Notes: a model not told the origin generated them from the letters alone. Counted from the first letter of the stretch, positions 15,834 to 25,116 are shown. The stretch is 42,336 bases of DNA from an uncultured Eubacteriales bacterium (GCA_902795135.1 CADBJW010000023.1:1-42336); one strand, 5' to 3'. Numbers and translations are program-made.

Positions 15834-17780
15834 GTGGTCGATAAAAATTTGCTGAAGAATCTGTCGAAGAAATATCCGAATATTGAATCGGCAACGGAAG
15901 AAATCGTTAACCTTAGCGCGATTCTGAGTTTGCCTAAGGGGACCGAGTATTTTCTGAGCGATTTGCATGGGGAGCATGAAGCCTTTATCCATATGCTCAA
16001 AAGCGCATCGGGTGTCATCAAGAACAAGATCGATGAAATCTTTGGACCTGATTTAACGTCCGAGGAAAGGGACGACCTGGCGTCTTTGGTCTATAACGCA
16101 AAAGCCGAAATCAAACGCCGCAAGAAATCGGAAATTGACTTTGACCGATGGTGCAAAGAGAGTATTGTCCGTTTGGTACTGATACTCAAATCGGTTACCA
16201 ATAAGTATACGCAGTCAAAGGTGCGTAAAAGACTTCCTAAGAATTATGCTTACGTCATTGATGAATTGCTTCACGCCAGCGATACGGATAACATGGGGAA
16301 CTATTACACCCAGATCATCAACACGCTGATCGAGTACAAAGCGGCAGAAGGGTTCATTGAAGAGATGACGGAGTGCATCAGCAATCTGGCCGTTGATAAA
16401 CTCCATATTATCGGCGACATTTGGGACAGAGGTTCTCATCCGGACCGGATCATGGACTATTTGATGGGGTTCCATGATGTGGATTTCCAGTGGGGCAATC
16501 ACGACATCGTCTGGATGGGTGCGGCTACAGGCAACTGGGCATGCATTACCAACGTGCTCCGAATGAACATAAGCTACAACAATTTTGACATGCTCGAAGT
16601 CGGATACGGAATCAACCTGCGGCCGCTGGCTACCATGGCTGCAGAAATCTATGAAAACGACCCGTGCGAATACTTTATGCCAAAAGTCATCGAAGAGAAC
16701 AAGTATGACCCGGTGGAGTATGCTCTGGCGGCAAAAATGAACAAGGCCATTTCCATCTGCCAGTTTAAGGTAGAAGGGCAGAGAATCAAAGCGCATCCGG
16801 AGTATCATCTGGATCATAGGCTTTTGCTTGATAAGATCGATTACGAAAAGGGAACGATTCATCTGCCGATGGGCGAGTACCCACTGCGGGACGCCAACTT
16901 CCCAACCATCGATCCGGCAGATCCGTACAAATTGACGCCGGAAGAAGAAGCTATGCTGGATGCCATTGAAGCGGGCTTTACCCAGAATGAAAAGCTGCAA
17001 AAGCACATCCGGTTCCTCTTTGCCAATGGCGCACTCTACACGATATGCAACGGAAACCTCATGTTCCACGGATGCATTCCGATGGATGCCGATGGTGAGT
17101 TTGAAAGCTGCACCATCAACGGGTTTACAGCAAAAGGCAAGGAATACATGGATTATCTGGACGATCAGGTCCGCAAGGCCTACTACAATCCGGATGAGTC
17201 CGAAGAAACGGGCCGCTCTGGCGATTTGATGTGGTATCTGTGGCTTGGGGCCAAATCGCCGCTGTTCGGCAAAGACCAGATGACCACCTTTGAGAGATGC
17301 TTTATTGCCGATAAGAAAACGCACAAAGAACATACGGTGCCATATTATAAACTGATTGAAAACCGTGAAATCTGTGAAAAAATTCTGGTGGAATTCGGTT
17401 TGGATCCAAAGACGTCCATCATTCTGAACGGTCACGTGCCGGTTAAAATCAAAGACGGTGAAAGCCCGGTCAAAGGAGGAGGGAAACTCTTCATCATTGA
17501 TGGCGGTATGTCAAAGGCATACCAGAAGCAAACCGGAATTGCAGGGTACACCTTCATCATCAATTCCCGTTACATGGCCCTGGCGGAGCACAAGCCATAC
17601 AGTCCGCTGCAGCCGGACGGCACGCAGGTATTCCATTCGCCGCTCATTACAATCGTAAATAATATGTCGAAGAGAATGCTCGTAGGGGATACGGATCTGG
17701 GACAGGAATTGAAGCGGGAAAGAGAAGAATTGAGCGAACTTGTGGCGGCTTACAGAAACGGCACCATGAAAGAAAAATAA
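15834..17780 (+). CDS. fbp: Fructose-1,6-bisphosphatase, class III
   Basis: This 648-residue enzyme of the Firmicute-specific class III (FBPase_2) family hydrolyses fructose-1,6-bisphosphate in gluconeogenesis. Metallophosphatase-like metal-binding motifs are visible: SDLHGEHEAF near residues 41-50, GDIWDRGSHPDR, WGNHD and, late in the protein, NGHVPVK. The start is GTG at 15834, set by AGGAGG 7 nt upstream. Length and block order match the family. A strong terminator follows. It may be cotranscribed with the EcsC-family gene, though no functional link is evident. Confidence 0.96.
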   Translation: MVDKNLLKNLSKKYPNIESATEEIVNLSAILSLPKGTEYFLSDLHGEHEAFIHMLKSASGVIKNKIDEIFGPDLTSEERDDLASLVYNAKAEIKRRKKSEIDFDRWCKESIVRLVLILKSVTNKYTQSKVRKRLPKNYAYVIDELLHASDTDNMGNYYTQIINTLIEYKAAEGFIEEMTECISNLAVDKLHIIGDIWDRGSHPDRIMDYLMGFHDVDFQWGNHDIVWMGAATGNWACITNVLRMNISYNNFDMLEVGYGINLRPLATMAAEIYENDPCEYFMPKVIEENKYDPVEYALAAKMNKAISICQFKVEGQRIKAHPEYHLDHRLLLDKIDYEKGTIHLPMGEYPLRDANFPTIDPADPYKLTPEEEAMLDAIEAGFTQNEKLQKHIRFLFANGALYTICNGNLMFHGCIPMDADGEFESCTINGFTAKGKEYMDYLDDQVRKAYYNPDESEETGRSGDLMWYLWLGAKSPLFGKDQMTTFERCFIADKKTHKEHTVPYYKLIENREICEKILVEFGLDPKTSIILNGHVPVKIKDGESPVKGGGKLFIIDGGMSKAYQKQTGIAGYTFIINSRYMALAEHKPYSPLQPDGTQVFHSPLITIVNNMSKRMLVGDTDLGQELKREREELSELVAAYRNGTMKEK

Positions 17781-17828
17781 ATCCAATAAATAATAATGAG
17801 AAAGTGCATAATTTAATTGAGAAAGTGT

Positions 17829-17858
17829 AAAACTCCCTCTTGTAATGGAGGGAGTTTT
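17829..17858 (+). terminator. Terminator after fbp
   Basis: AAAACTCCCTC and GAGGGAGTTTT form a perfect stem with a TTGTAATG loop. The hairpin has T-runs on both strands, so it is probably bidirectional. Confidence 0.93.
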
Positions 17859-17873
17859 ATGTTTTAATTATCG

Positions 17874-17900
17874 TGGTATGATTTGTTACAAAAATAACAA
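17874..17900 (+). promoter_or_regulatory. Extended -10 promoter with Rex-like operator
   Basis: TGGTATGAT (17874-17882) is an extended -10 element. It is followed at once by TTGTTACAAAAATAACAA (17883-17900), an 18-bp dyad TTGTTA-N6-TAACAA. The clostridial consensus for the NADH-sensing repressor Rex is TTGTTAAN4TTAACAA, and this site differs at one base per half. The site covers the expected transcription start, where Rex would block initiation. Rex control of butyryl-CoA genes is established in clostridia, so the placement before bcd-etfBA fits. Confidence 0.75.
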
Positions 17901-17929
17901 ATGTTATTAATAATTAAGGAGGCAATATA

Positions 17930-18965
17930 ATGAACTTTTCACTGACGAAGGAACAAGAATTCGTAAGAAAAATGGTACGCGATTTTGCCGAAACTGAGGT
18001 TGAACCTCTTGCTGCAGACATCGATGCGGAACATAGATTCCCAGAAGAAACTGTAGCAAAGATGGCTCAGTACGGACTTCTTGGCGTTCCGTTCCCAACA
18101 CAGTACGGCGGAGCAGGTGGAGACCACATCTCGCTCAGCTCATACTTCACTGTGCTGCTGGCCGATCTTCAACTGGGGTACAGAAGAACAGAGACAGAAG
18201 TACCTGCCTGATCTTCTCTCAGGAAAGAAGCTCGGAGCTTTCGGACTGACTGAACCAAACGCTGGTACAGACGCATCCGGACAGCAGACAAGAGCTGAAG
18301 ACTGTGGCGATTATTGGCTGTTAAACGGAGCTAAGGTATTCATCACAAACGGTGGATATGCTGACGTATTCGTAGTAATGGCAATGACTGATAAGTCCAA
18401 GGGCAACCACGGAATCAGTGCATTTATCGTTGAAAAGGGCGACGAAGGTTTCTCAATTGGTAAGACAGAAGATAAGATGGGTATCTGCGCATCTTCAACT
18501 ACAGAACTGATTTTCCAGAACTGCAAGATTCCTAAGGACAGACTCCTTGCAGAAATCGGAGAAGGTTTCAAAGTTGCAATGTCCACTCTGGACGGCGGCC
18601 GTATCGGTATCGCTTCACAGGCACTGGGTATCGCACAGGGCGCTCTCGATGTAACTATCGAATACATGAAGGCTAGAAAACAGTTCGGTAAGTCACTGAG
18701 CAAATTCCAGGCTCTGCAGTTTTTAGTTGCTGAACTGGCAACGCAGATCGAAGCTGCAAGACTTCTCGTTTACAGAGCTGCTGATATGAAAGACAAGCAC
18801 CTGCCTTATGGACCGGCTGCTGCAATGGCTAAGTACTTCGCTGCTGAAACAGCAATGCACGTAACAACTAAGTGCGTACAGCTCCACGGCGGATATGGCT
18901 ACACAAAGGATTATCCAGTAGAAAGAATGATGAGAGATGCTAAGATCACTGAGATCTACGAAGGA
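17930..18965 (+). pseudogene. bcd: Acyl-CoA (butyryl-CoA) dehydrogenase, frameshifted by deletion
   Basis: The first 65 codons (MNFSLTKEQE... to GGAGGD at about 18124) and the rest (SAHTSL from 18135 onward) are both clearly Bcd but lie in different frames. Intact family members have about 22 residues between GGAGGD and SAHTSL. Only 10 nt remain here, so about 56 nt are missing, which also explains the frame change. The 3' end stops at ITEIYEG, retaining the catalytic glutamate of that motif, and then runs out of frame into etfB. The usual TSEVQ... tail and stop are gone. Elsewhere the coding sequence is highly conserved, with no other lesion. AAGGAGG precedes the ATG. It would reduce crotonyl-CoA in an electron-bifurcating complex with EtfAB. 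The lesions may be real or assembly artefacts. Confidence 0.88.
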
Positions 18966-19750
18966 GTGCAAAGCAGGTTCCTGATACTAACGTTATCAAG
19001 ATCAACCCTAAAACAGGAACACTGATCAGAGATGGCGTTCCAAGCATCCTGAACAACGACGATGCGAATGCTCTGGAAGAAGCATTGCAGATCAAAGACA
19101 AGTTTGATGACGTACACATTACAGTTATCACAATGGGACCTCCACAGGCTAACGATCTTCTGTTCGAATGTATCGCAAAGGGCGCTGACGAAGGTATCCT
19201 CGTATCTGACAGAGCAGTAGGCGGATCAGATACATGGGCTACTTCCAACACTCTGGAAGCAGCTGTTAAGAAATGGGTCAAGGAAAACGGCGACTATGAC
19301 CTGATCTTCACAGGCAGACAGGCTATCGACGGAGATACTGCTCAGGTTGGACCACAGCTGGCAGAAAAGCTGGGACTCCCTCAGGTATCCTATGTTGAAG
19401 AGTTCGAAATTGCTGACGACAGAAAAACAGTTACAGTTAAGAGACAGCTGGAAGACGGATATGAACTGATCGAAGTTGCACTCCCTTGCCTGCTGACTAC
19501 TATCAAAGAGCTGAACACTCCTAGATACATGACCATTTCCGGAATCTATGGTGAAAAGGAAATGAAGGTTTGGAATGCTAAGGACATCGAAGTAGACCTG
19601 ACAAAGGTTGGTCTGGAAGCATCCCCTACAAACGTATTCAGATCATTTACTCCTGCTCCAAAACAGCCGGGCGTTAAAATCGATGGCGACACTGAAAAGG
19701 AACAGGCTAAGAACTTACTGATCAAGCTTAAGGGTAAGCATGTAATCTAA
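18966..19750 (+). pseudogene. etfB: Electron transfer flavoprotein beta subunit, 5' truncated
   Basis: From 18968 the sequence reads AKQVPDTNVIKINP in frame, which is EtfB starting about six residues in. The initiating segment (M-x-I-x-V-C) and any ribosome binding site are missing because the 3' end of bcd is fused directly to it out of frame. The rest is complete to 19750, including ITMGPPQA, the nucleotide-binding DRAVGGSDT region and TGRQAIDGDTAQVGPQLAE. The first in-frame ATG is 19085, which would lack about 45 residues. In the intact complex EtfB carries the FAD that bifurcates electrons from NADH. The gene as written cannot give a normal EtfB. Confidence 0.88.
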
Positions 19751-19769
19751 GAAGGAGGAGGAAATTTAA

Positions 19770-21077
19770 ATGGCTATTAACATTATTAAAGAGAAATGTA
19801 TAGGATGCGGACAGTGCTTTAAGAGCTGCCCTAAGGATGCATTTTATTTCGAAAAATATGATGGCAACAAGCTGGGTAAGGTTGCTGCTATCGGCCCAAG
19901 CTGCGACTTCTGTAACCAGTGCTTGACATCCTGTAGGTTTGGCGCTATCGAAGAAAGGAAAATCGAAGTACAGGCTGACCTGGGCGACTACAAGCACGTT
20001 TGGGTATTCGCAGAACAGAGAGACGGCAAACTGATGAACGTTGCTCTGGAACTGATTGGCGAAGGTCACAGACTGGCTAAGGAAATCAGCGAAGATACAC
20101 AGGTATGCGCAGTTCTGATCGGATCAGAAGAAGACATCACTCCTCTGGTTGACGAATGCTTCGCATACGGCGCAGAAAAGGTTTACAAGATCGCAAGCCC
20201 ACTGCTGCAGCACTACACAACAGATGCATACACTTATGCTCTGAAGGAAGCAATCGATGAATACAAGCCTGAAATCGTTCTCTACGGCGCTACTCACATT
20301 GGACGTGACTTCGCTCCAAGAGTCGCTGCTAGATGCAACACTGGTCTGACAGCTGACTGTACTAGACTGGACGTTAAGGTTTCAAGCTACATCGAATATG
20401 CTAAGAAGAACACAACTCTTGATACTTCCACTCTGGACCCTAACGATCCATCCACTGGTATCAAGCAGACTCGTCCTGCATTCGGTGGTAACCTGATGGC
20501 TACTATCATTTGCCCAAGAACTAGACCTCAGATGTCAACCGTTCGTCCTGGCGTTATGCAGAAGAGAGAGCCTGTTGCTGGAGCAACTGGTGAAGTTGTA
20601 GACGTTAAGACAACTGTTTCAGAAGATGATATCCACATCACTATCAAGGACGTTGTTAAGTCCGCTAAGGAAATGGTATCACTGACTGACGCTGACATCA
20701 TCTGCTCAGGCGGAAGAGGACTTGGCGATGCATCCGGATTCGAACTGATCAAGAAGTTCGCTGACAAGGTTGGCGGAGTTGTTGGTTCATCCCGTGCAGC
20801 TGTTGATGCTGGCTGGATCGATCACTCACACCAGGTTGGACAGACTGGTACTACTGTAAAGCCTAAGATTTACTTCGCTTGCGGTATCTCCGGCGCTATC
20901 CAGCACCTGGCAGGAATGCAGACTTCTGACATCATCGTTGCAATCAACAAGGATTCAGATGCTCCTATCTTTGAAGTTGCTGACTTCGGTATCGTTGGCG
21001 ACCTCTACAAGGTAATTCCTGAAATTATCGAAGAGTGGGACAACGCAGAAGCTCTTTATGACGCTTCCACAAAATAA
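19770..21077 (+). CDS. etfA: EtfA with N-terminal ferredoxin domain
   Basis: This 435-residue electron transfer flavoprotein alpha subunit is extended by an N-terminal ferredoxin module. Cysteines 10, 13, 16, 20 and 45, 48, 51, 55 form two complete [4Fe-4S] motifs. The remainder is a typical EtfA with the C-terminal FAD-binding signature ([40 protein letters not shown]). This architecture is known from the caffeyl-CoA reductase CarE of Acetobacterium and related bifurcating complexes. The clusters may relay electrons to or from ferredoxin. GGAGGAGG precedes the ATG. The frame is intact, unlike its two upstream partners. Confidence 0.95.
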   Translation: MAINIIKEKCIGCGQCFKSCPKDAFYFEKYDGNKLGKVAAIGPSCDFCNQCLTSCRFGAIEERKIEVQADLGDYKHVWVFAEQRDGKLMNVALELIGEGHRLAKEISEDTQVCAVLIGSEEDITPLVDECFAYGAEKVYKIASPLLQHYTTDAYTYALKEAIDEYKPEIVLYGATHIGRDFAPRVAARCNTGLTADCTRLDVKVSSYIEYAKKNTTLDTSTLDPNDPSTGIKQTRPAFGGNLMATIICPRTRPQMSTVRPGVMQKREPVAGATGEVVDVKTTVSEDDIHITIKDVVKSAKEMVSLTDADIICSGGRGLGDASGFELIKKFADKVGGVVGSSRAAVDAGWIDHSHQVGQTGTTVKPKIYFACGISGAIQHLAGMQTSDIIVAINKDSDAPIFEVADFGIVGDLYKVIPEIIEEWDNAEALYDASTK

Positions 21078-21126
21078 GACTTCAACAAGATAGGGTTATA
21101 CACTCAGTTGAAAGTTCAATCGTATA

Positions 21127-21155
21127 AAAATGCCGCATTCTAAATGCGGCATTTT
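21127..21155. terminator. Bidirectional terminator, etfA / maf
   Basis: AAAATGCCGCATT and AATGCGGCATTTT form a perfect 13-bp stem with a CTA loop between two convergent genes, with T-runs on both strands. Confidence 0.93.
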
Positions 21156-21194
21156 CTATATTTAATTTGCGCTTTTTAGAAATGCAGCAGCGTA

Positions 21195-21767
21195 TCAAAG
21201 ATACTTAAGAAAGGTTAGAACGCGGGTGAGGGGAAGTCCAACTACATTGTCAAAATCCCCGTCAATGTGGTCGACGTATTTGCCGAAAGTCCCCTGGATC
21301 GCATAGCCGCCGGCTTTATCATAAGGCTCCGGTGTGTGCACATAGGCCTCTAGTTCTTCGTCTGTAAAATCTTTGAACCATACTTCTGTATCCTCATAGA
21401 AACAGAATTTTTGCATGGTCGCAGGCTTGATCAGACAGCAGCCGGTAATAACATGGTGGGACCTGGAACGGAGGGAAGATAGAATGGAAAAAGCCTCCTG
21501 TGGATCCCTTGGTTTGCCAATGATCTTTCGATCCGAGACAACGACCGTATCCGCCGCCAGAATGACATCGCTTTTGTCATGTCCTTCGGATGACTTGATT
21601 TCTTCCAACACAGCAGTAGCTTTTTTCATGGCCAGAAACATAGTCGCGTCTTCCGGTCCCATATCACTTGGGAAGGTCTCTATAATAGAAGCCGGCATAA
21701 CGACAGGGTCGATGCCGGCTTTTTGAATCATTTCAATTCGCCTTGGTGATGCAGAGGCTAGGATCAT
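21195..21767 (-). CDS. maf: Maf family nucleotide pyrophosphatase
   Basis: Maf-like proteins are house-cleaning nucleoside-triphosphate pyrophosphatases acting on non-canonical or pyrimidine NTPs, and were once described as septum inhibitors. The 190-residue protein starts MILASASPRR at 21767. The ASPRR motif, the catalytic ADTVV block, GKPRDPQEA and GYAIQG are present. The ATG follows the PBP stop with one base between (TAAcATG), so translation is probably coupled. The frame is open for another 130 codons upstream only because it reads the PBP repeat tail in another frame as Ala/Lys-rich peptide. That extension is not part of Maf. Confidence 0.94.
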   Translation of the reverse strand: MILASASPRRIEMIQKAGIDPVVMPASIIETFPSDMGPEDATMFLAMKKATAVLEEIKSSEGHDKSDVILAADTVVVSDRKIIGKPRDPQEAFSILSSLRSRSHHVITGCCLIKPATMQKFCFYEDTEVWFKDFTDEELEAYVHTPEPYDKAGGYAIQGTFGKYVDHIDGDFDNVVGLPLTRVLTFLKYL

Positions 21768-21768
21768 G

Positions 21769-24700
21769 TTATTCACCGCCTTCGCCGCCGTCGCCGCCGC
21801 CTTCGCCGCCGCCTTCGCCGCCGCCTTCGCCGCCGCCGCCTCCGCCTTCGCCGCCGCCTTCGCCGCCGCCTTCGCCGCCGCCGCCTCCTTCAGGTGTTGT
21901 GGCTTTGGTTGTGGTTGTGGTTGGTGCGGCTGTGGTTGGTGCGGCTGTGGTTGGTGCGGCTGTGGTTGCGCTGCTGGATGATTCGGAGGTTTTATCCTTA
22001 TCTTTATCCTTATCGTCCTTTTTCTTCTTTTTGCCCGTCTTAGAGTACGTACCATCAATGTAGAACTCTCCGCCAACTTGAATGACGTTATCCGGTCGGT
22101 CAAAGAAATCGCCTCTCGGCATATCTTCGCAGACACGTCCCATGATGGCTGCCCAGAAAGCACCGGATTTGAAACCGTAATCCGATACGGAGATATTCAC
22201 ATCGTTACCCATCCACAGAGACATGGTGTACTGCGGAGTAAATCCAGAGAACCAAATGTCGTACTGGTTACTTGTTGTACCTGTCTTACCTGCGGAAGGT
22301 TGGCTGCTGATCGCAGCGCTGGAACCAATACCATTCGTTACAACGGATCGGAGAATGTCAGTCATGATCCAGGCAACGCCTTCGTCATAAACTTGTGTTT
22401 CTTCCGTTTGTTTTTCGAGCATGATATCGCCGTTGCTGTCCAAAACCTTCGTGTAGAATTTAGGTGGTTTATATACGCCGCCGTTCGGGAATACTGCATA
22501 GGCAGCAGTCTCTTCCAAAGGTGACATACCGATCGTAAGACCGCCCAAGGAAAGGGCAGCAGGGTTCAGATCGTTTTCGTCATCCAATGTCGTAACGCCC
22601 ACCTTCTTGAGCATATTCATGGAGTACTCAGCGCCTTCATTTCGTTCGATCTGACGGAATGTCTTATAGGAACAAACGTTGAGGGATCTCTGAACTGCTT
22701 CCCGCATGGTTACATCGCCGTGGTAACTGTGGTCGTCGTTGACCGGCCAGTCTCTACCGTCAATTTTCGTCGTTCCTTCACGGCCATCGTTAATGACGCT
22801 TCCAGCTGTCAGGAACTTACCCCAGTTACTGTGGTCGCTGGTATCCAGATTCATCTTCTTATTGCTTTCGTTGTATTCATAGCTCATCTGCAGGGCAGGA
22901 CCATATACAGCGATTGGCTTAATGGATGATCCAGGCTGTCTAGGGTTGGTTGCTCTGTTAAAGAGCTGTTTGCCGGAGGCACCGCGGCCACCCATCATTG
23001 CCTTGATTTCGCCGGTTGAGTTTTCCATGATAACGGCCGCCGCCTGTGGCTGACGAACCTTTTGCTTCATAGTGTAATTATCGGAGCTGACAGTGTAACC
23101 GCCGTCAGAATCCTTCTTAAAGAAATCCGGATAATCCTTGAAGAACTGGGCGGAAACGACACAGTCGCCGTCTTCGTTCAGTGTCTTATATCCCTGAGGA
23201 ATGGAGAGGGCACCGCTCTCGATGAAGTAGAGGACGCCGTCGTCATCCTTGGTGTACATGCCTTTGAATTCGATGCTGATATCCGGAGCGCCATCTACTT
23301 CGACCTGATAGAAGTTCAAACGTTCATTTTTCTCTAACGTCATGCTTCCATCGTCGTTCATTTCGTATTCGTCGGATTTCAGGAAGAAATCATCATCCGA
23401 ATCAAAGTAGTTGTCATAGCTTCTGGCAAGGATCGTACCGTTTTCCGATATGATGTTGTTGTCAGAGTCCGTCCTTGTATAAGAGATGGAGGTGTAGTTC
23501 GAATCGTCATCAAACTCGTCTTCCATGATACCCTGGATTCTGGAATCCATGGTGGTGTAGATTTTGAGGCCTTTGGTGTAAATAATGGTCTCTGCTTCAG
23601 ATTCACTGCAACCGTATTCGTTGACAATGTCATCCTTTAGCTGTTCCAGCGCATAGTCCGTGAAATAGGAAGAGGCGCTTGCATCGATGGCGCTTCCAAT
23701 CTTAATATCGTCTTCCAAATCTACGGACAGCGCTTCATTCAGAGCTTCTTCTGAAATTCTTTCTTCTTTAAGCTTCCCGGTTTTTCTGTCTTTTGTGATG
23801 TATCCATTGGCCATGTTGCGCAGGACGAGTTCTCTACGATCCTTCGTAAGATCACCATTGTACAGATAGTTTACTGAGGATGTCTTCTTGATAATTGGAA
23901 GAGATGTGTTGGTCTTGTAATAATCCGAATAGACCAAAGCATAGGTGTCAGGAGACTGCGGGAGGGCAGCCAGTGCAGCGCACTCTTCCAATGACAGCTC
24001 TTTGGCACTCTTTGAGAAATAGGATTGAGCGGCTGTTTCTACACCATAGGAGTTGAATCCCAGATAGATGGTGTTCAGATATGCCTCCATGATTTGTTCT
24101 TTGGTCAAATCCTTTTCCAGAATGATCGTACAGTACATCTCCGAAATCTTACGTGTTAGAGATCGCTGACTCTTGATTTCGGACAAGTAAACGTTACGGG
24201 CAAGCTGCTGGGTAACTGTACTTGTACCGCTGATCTGTCCGCCGCCGAAAAGACTGTCTTTGATGGCGCCGGCCATTCGGATAAAGTTGAATCCGTGGTG
24301 TTTCCAGAATTTCTGGTCTTCCAGAGAAACGATGGCATTGACCATGTTGTCCGGAATATCCTTATACTTAATGATGGATCGGTTCCCATCAGAGAAGTAG
24401 AGATTTTCAATTTCCTTGCCATCCGTATCGTACATAACGGATCTCTGGCTGATCTGCGCGTAGATGTTATCCGTATTGACAGCAGGTGCCTTCAGGAAAA
24501 GAACACCAACCATAAGGCCAACGGCGATGACGCATATAAAAGCAGCAATCCAGACGGTATTGACAACTTTACGTATCGTAGATTCCGGTTTGGTGGATCT
24601 CTTTGGTTTCACATGCATGGTCTTCATTGCCTTGTCCGTCATGGCAGTGGTTGCTGCGACCGTTTTGGAACCGAGTCCCTGCATCTTTTTCGCAGAACGC

Positions 24701-24948
24701 TTTTTCGCGGCGCCCGCTTTAGACTTTTTAGGCTTCGCGCCTTTTGTTTTTTTCACTTTGCCCGGTTTATCAGAGCGGGTTGCTTTCACGTTGGATTTAC
24801 CGCGATAGTCCTTACTGGAACCATAATAGAAGCCGTCTTCTTCGGTTGGCTCTGTAGGAACTTTAGTGCGGTGTGCATCAGTTATATCATCAAATTTAGC
24901 GAAGAATTCATCATCGCGCATGTTTGGATCATTGTATTTATCAGTCAA
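21769..24948 (-). CDS. Class A penicillin-binding protein with Gly/Glu tail
   Basis: This bifunctional peptidoglycan synthase has about 1059 residues. The order is: a basic Lys/Arg-rich cytoplasmic tail (about 50-125), one membrane helix (about 131-152), a glycosyltransferase-51 domain with catalytic Glu210 in the EDQKFWKHHG motif and TSTVTQQLARN, and a transpeptidase domain. The transpeptidase has nucleophile Ser674 in SSIK, SLN at 755-757 and KTG at 888-890. The tail starts with an APTT repeat and ends in about 40 residues made almost entirely of Gly and Glu (GGGE units). I prefer the TTG start at 24948, since GGAGGA lies 8 nt upstream. A TTG at 24963 would overlap that motif. The tail is outside the cell and has no obvious enzymatic role. 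Confidence 0.95.
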   Translation of the reverse strand: MTDKYNDPNMRDDEFFAKFDDITDAHRTKVPTEPTEEDGFYYGSSKDYRGKSNVKATRSDKPGKVKKTKGAKPKKSKAGAAKKRSAKKMQGLGSKTVAATTAMTDKAMKTMHVKPKRSTKPESTIRKVVNTVWIAAFICVIAVGLMVGVLFLKAPAVNTDNIYAQISQRSVMYDTDGKEIENLYFSDGNRSIIKYKDIPDNMVNAIVSLEDQKFWKHHGFNFIRMAGAIKDSLFGGGQISGTSTVTQQLARNVYLSEIKSQRSLTRKISEMYCTIILEKDLTKEQIMEAYLNTIYLGFNSYGVETAAQSYFSKSAKELSLEECAALAALPQSPDTYALVYSDYYKTNTSLPIIKKTSSVNYLYNGDLTKDRRELVLRNMANGYITKDRKTGKLKEERISEEALNEALSVDLEDDIKIGSAIDASASSYFTDYALEQLKDDIVNEYGCSESEAETIIYTKGLKIYTTMDSRIQGIMEDEFDDDSNYTSISYTRTDSDNNIISENGTILARSYDNYFDSDDDFFLKSDEYEMNDDGSMTLEKNERLNFYQVEVDGAPDISIEFKGMYTKDDDGVLYFIESGALSIPQGYKTLNEDGDCVVSAQFFKDYPDFFKKDSDGGYTVSSDNYTMKQKVRQPQAAAVIMENSTGEIKAMMGGRGASGKQLFNRATNPRQPGSSIKPIAVYGPALQMSYEYNESNKKMNLDTSDHSNWGKFLTAGSVINDGREGTTKIDGRDWPVNDDHSYHGDVTMREAVQRSLNVCSYKTFRQIERNEGAEYSMNMLKKVGVTTLDDENDLNPAALSLGGLTIGMSPLEETAAYAVFPNGGVYKPPKFYTKVLDSNGDIMLEKQTEETQVYDEGVAWIMTDILRSVVTNGIGSSAAISSQPSAGKTGTTSNQYDIWFSGFTPQYTMSLWMGNDVNISVSDYGFKSGAFWAAIMGRVCEDMPRGDFFDRPDNVIQVGGEFYIDGTYSKTGKKKKKDDKDKDKDKTSESSSSATTAAPTTAAPTTAAPTTTTTKATTPEGGGGGEGGGEGGGEGGGGGGEGGGEGGGEGGGDGGEGGE
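21781..21891. repeat. 12-bp tandem repeat in the PBP tail
   Basis: Imperfect tandem units of GCCGCCTTCGCC, some expanded by extra GCC triplets, encode the Gly/Glu tail on the complement. The array ends 14 bp before the maf start. Slippage by whole triplets would change tail length without breaking the frame. Confidence 0.85.
21921..21965. repeat. Three perfect 15-bp tandem repeats
   Basis: TTGGTGCGGCTGTGG occurs three times in a row. On the complement it encodes the repeated Thr-Thr-Ala-Ala-Pro segment linking the PBP catalytic part to the Gly/Glu tail. Confidence 0.9.
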
Positions 24949-24975
24949 GATTCTGTCCTCCAATTATAGTGACTA

Positions 24976-24997
24976 CACATATGTGGTTATTATACCA
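24976..24997 (-). promoter_or_regulatory. PBP promoter with adjacent palindrome
   Basis: On the complement, TGG-TATAAT (24997-24989) is an extended -10 box about 40 bp before the PBP start. A perfect 10-bp palindrome CACATATGTG (24976-24985) lies at about the transcription start and could be an operator. Confidence 0.55.
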
Positions 24998-25070
24998 TAA
25001 ACCAAGTGATAATTAAATGAATATTCGGCAAAGATGGAGAATCTATTTCGCAAAAAAGATGCATTTATAA

Positions 25071-25099
25071 TTGGAAATATTTTACAAATATGATAGAAT
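25071..25099 (+). promoter_or_regulatory. comEC promoter
   Basis: TTGGAA (25071-25076), a 17-bp spacer and TAGAAT (25094-25099) with an upstream TGA extension make a good promoter. It overlaps the ATG at 25090, which argues that comEC starts at 25117. Confidence 0.7.
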
Positions 25100-25116
25100 G
25101 GTCGGGGGTATACAGG

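Noticed and set aside
21781-21891. CRISPR-like array
   Set aside because: The units are short coding tandem repeats without spacers.
21743-22063. Pro/Ser-rich and Ala/Cys-rich open frames on the + strand
   Set aside because: They are antisense readings of the tandem repeats in the PBP gene, with no ribosome binding site.
21768-22163. Ala/Lys-rich upstream extension of the maf frame, suggesting a fused protein
   Set aside because: It is the PBP Gly/Glu repeat tail read in another frame. The Maf family starts at MILASASPRR, and no frameshift signal is seen.
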